DNA from: MGNI01 sp964353875
GTDB lineage: Bacteria; Chloroflexota; Anaerolineae; Anaerolineales; E44-bin32
Reading direction: 5' to 3'
NCBI GenBank assembly: GCA_964353875.1
Contig: CAYGXU010000072.1
Location: 1 to 16,441, forward strand
Length of the DNA stretch: 16,441 nt
Position numbers and translations under genes: made by a program. Numbering within the stretch: the stretch's first letter is position 1; every line of letters begins with the position of its first letter. Positions 15,526 through 16,441 of the stretch are shown one piece after another. The notes beneath the pieces are model-generated. The model was not told the origin of the DNA, searched no databases, and was given only the letters and a program-made list of their open reading frames with translations.

Positions 15526-16047
15526 AAGTCTAGCTGAGGAAAGAAAATTACGGTTGGTCTTGATCTTCCCTGCAATGATAGCGGCCTTGATCTGCTCCAA
15601 GCCGGCTTTGACTTTGGCGGAAATGAGCGAATCGAGATGATGAAAAGGCGAAATACCGACCTCTCCTGTTTCCAGTGTGCCAACATGGTTTCCACCGGTG
15701 AACCTACCGTCCACGATGGCCTTGGCTACTTGCACCACACTGATATCGAAGCGCTTCTCGATGCTGGTCAAAATAATGTCTGCAAATTCGGGATTGGTCA
15801 GTGTCCAATCTGTGTCAATACCGATGATCCAGGCCTTCTCATGCTCTTGAACTTCCTCCGCCGCGTCCCATCCGACGGCTAATCCCGTTGCGGGCAGATT
15901 AATATCGGCTCCTGCGTCCAGTAGCCGCCACGCCATTTGCCTGCCCTCCGTCGAACAGCAAAAGCCTCCAATAGCCCTCTCTTCTCCTGGATTGAAACCC
16001 CGAATTGGAGGATAAAAAACGCTGCCAGTTAGAAACGAGTTCCGCAA
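15490..16047 (-). pseudogene. BMP/PnrA-family ABC substrate-binding protein, C-terminal remnant
   Basis: The frame (185 codons, TTG at 16047) matches the C-terminal half of Bmp/PnrA/Med-type basic membrane lipoproteins, which bind nucleosides for ABC uptake. Segments are EGRQMAWRLLDAGADI (35-50), KAWIIGIDTDWTLTNPEFAD (71-90), ADIILTSIEKRFDISVVQ, AKAIVDGRFTGG, VGTLETGEVGISPFHHLDS and the tail AGKIKT. Family proteins are about 330-380 residues with a signal peptide and an N-terminal lobe; neither is seen here nor upstream in the minus frames to 16441. The first ~33 residues do not match. The final 11 codons lie in MITE copy 2; without the insertion the frame would end at YPFAH and a stop. It is most probably a dead fragment. 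Confidence 0.75.
15526..15534 (+). repeat. 9-bp target-site duplication, right copy
   Basis: AAGTCTAGC, identical to 15393-15401, bounding MITE copy 2. Confidence 0.85.
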
Positions 16048-16441
16048 TTGGACCGTCCGAGATGCCGTTGCTCAACGTTAACTGGCTCGTGTTAGGCCTG
16101 ATGGGCCTGCGATCTTACGAGTTATCCGCACAACCGAGAGTAATAGCTGACGGGCGCATTATCTCCGAACGCTGCTCTACCCGAACCAAACTTGGCAAAT
16201 CGCGTCGCGTACCCTCCGGGCAAAGCCCGGTCAGCTGAAAACAGGGTTGGGTCGCTTCTTATGCCAAAGTTATCGTAACTTATTCAAATTCCCTTTTGGC
16301 ATTTCTATTTCCGCACGAACACCATCAATTTTGGCCTTTATCTTCATTGCGCAATTTCTTTAAACTCTACTGGTCTGGTGGCAGTATAGTTTCAGCTTTA
16401 GCTATTTCTTCTTCTCCTGCTCCTGTTGACCCATTTTTCTT
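16048..16441. other. unassigned stretch at the window end
   Basis: No recognisable gene. A hairpin CCGGGC-AAA-GCCCGG is at 16216-16230 without a T-run on either strand. On the minus strand a frame entering from the window edge ends at 16367 after 24 codons (…AKAETILPPDQ) and may be the tail of a gene lying beyond the window. A 25-codon ATG frame follows at 16347-16270. Plus-strand frames here show no familiar protein. Confidence 0.35.

Noticed and set aside
15375..15695. 106-codon minus-strand frame across the MITE
   Set aside because: It runs through the MITE and overlaps the well-supported BMP-family frame; its ARLYPFAH ending arises from the duplicated target site.
16068..16097. Integron attC-like pair: GCTCAAC … GTTAGGC
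   Set aside because: The two 7-mers match the attC core consensus loosely, but they are only about 28 bp end to end, are not complementary to each other, and no integrase is present.
16216..16230. CCGGGC-AAA-GCCCGG hairpin as an intrinsic terminator
   Set aside because: No T-run on either strand and no gene ends next to it.

Overview
The window most resembles a chromosomal segment of an Anaerolineae-type Chloroflexota bacterium. The basis is a TadE-type pseudopilin on long Thr-Pro stalks, a soluble multi-GAF histidine kinase, a lipoprotein with a sugar-hydrolase-like sandwich domain, a large TPR protein, and a yqeY-pgpH-ybeY-dgkA cluster. This assignment is inferred from gene style; there is no rRNA or other marker gene. 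I saw no tRNA, rRNA, CRISPR array or intact transposase.

Layout. (1) 198-1685, minus: a base-excision-repair pair, an endonuclease IV-like TIM barrel followed nine bases later by a four-cysteine uracil-DNA glycosylase. (2) A short divergent intergenic region holds four head-to-tail 11-bp units (1792-1835) next to a plus-strand gene (1904-4039). That gene encodes a TadE-type signal/TM segment fused to three tandem ~120-residue modules joined by Thr/Pro linkers. (3) 4244-6814, minus, convergent to it: a soluble GAF-GAF-GAF-PAS histidine kinase. (4) 6815-7541: a gene-poor gap containing copy 1 of a MITE-like repeat. (5) 7542-12756, minus: a housekeeping cluster, in transcription order mtaB, a small orphan ORF, yqeY, pgpH (c-di-AMP phosphodiesterase type), ybeY and dgkA. 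ybeY and dgkA share an ATGA overlap. (6) 12824-14983, minus: a TPR protein with an N-terminal membrane segment, then a secreted lipoprotein. (7) 14995 to the end: a graveyard of mobile DNA. It holds a 153-bp element of nested palindromes with inverted ends, the N-terminal stub of an IS701-like transposase, MITE copy 2 with a perfect 9-bp target duplication, and the C-terminal part of a BMP/PnrA-family substrate-binding protein whose last codons are rewritten by the MITE.

No complete unknown defence or metabolic system is visible. The most unusual items are the two-copy MITE family with a clear insertion footprint, the palindrome element sitting exactly at the transposase breakpoint and directly in front of the TPR gene, the 11-bp repeat array, and the TadE-anchored modular surface protein.
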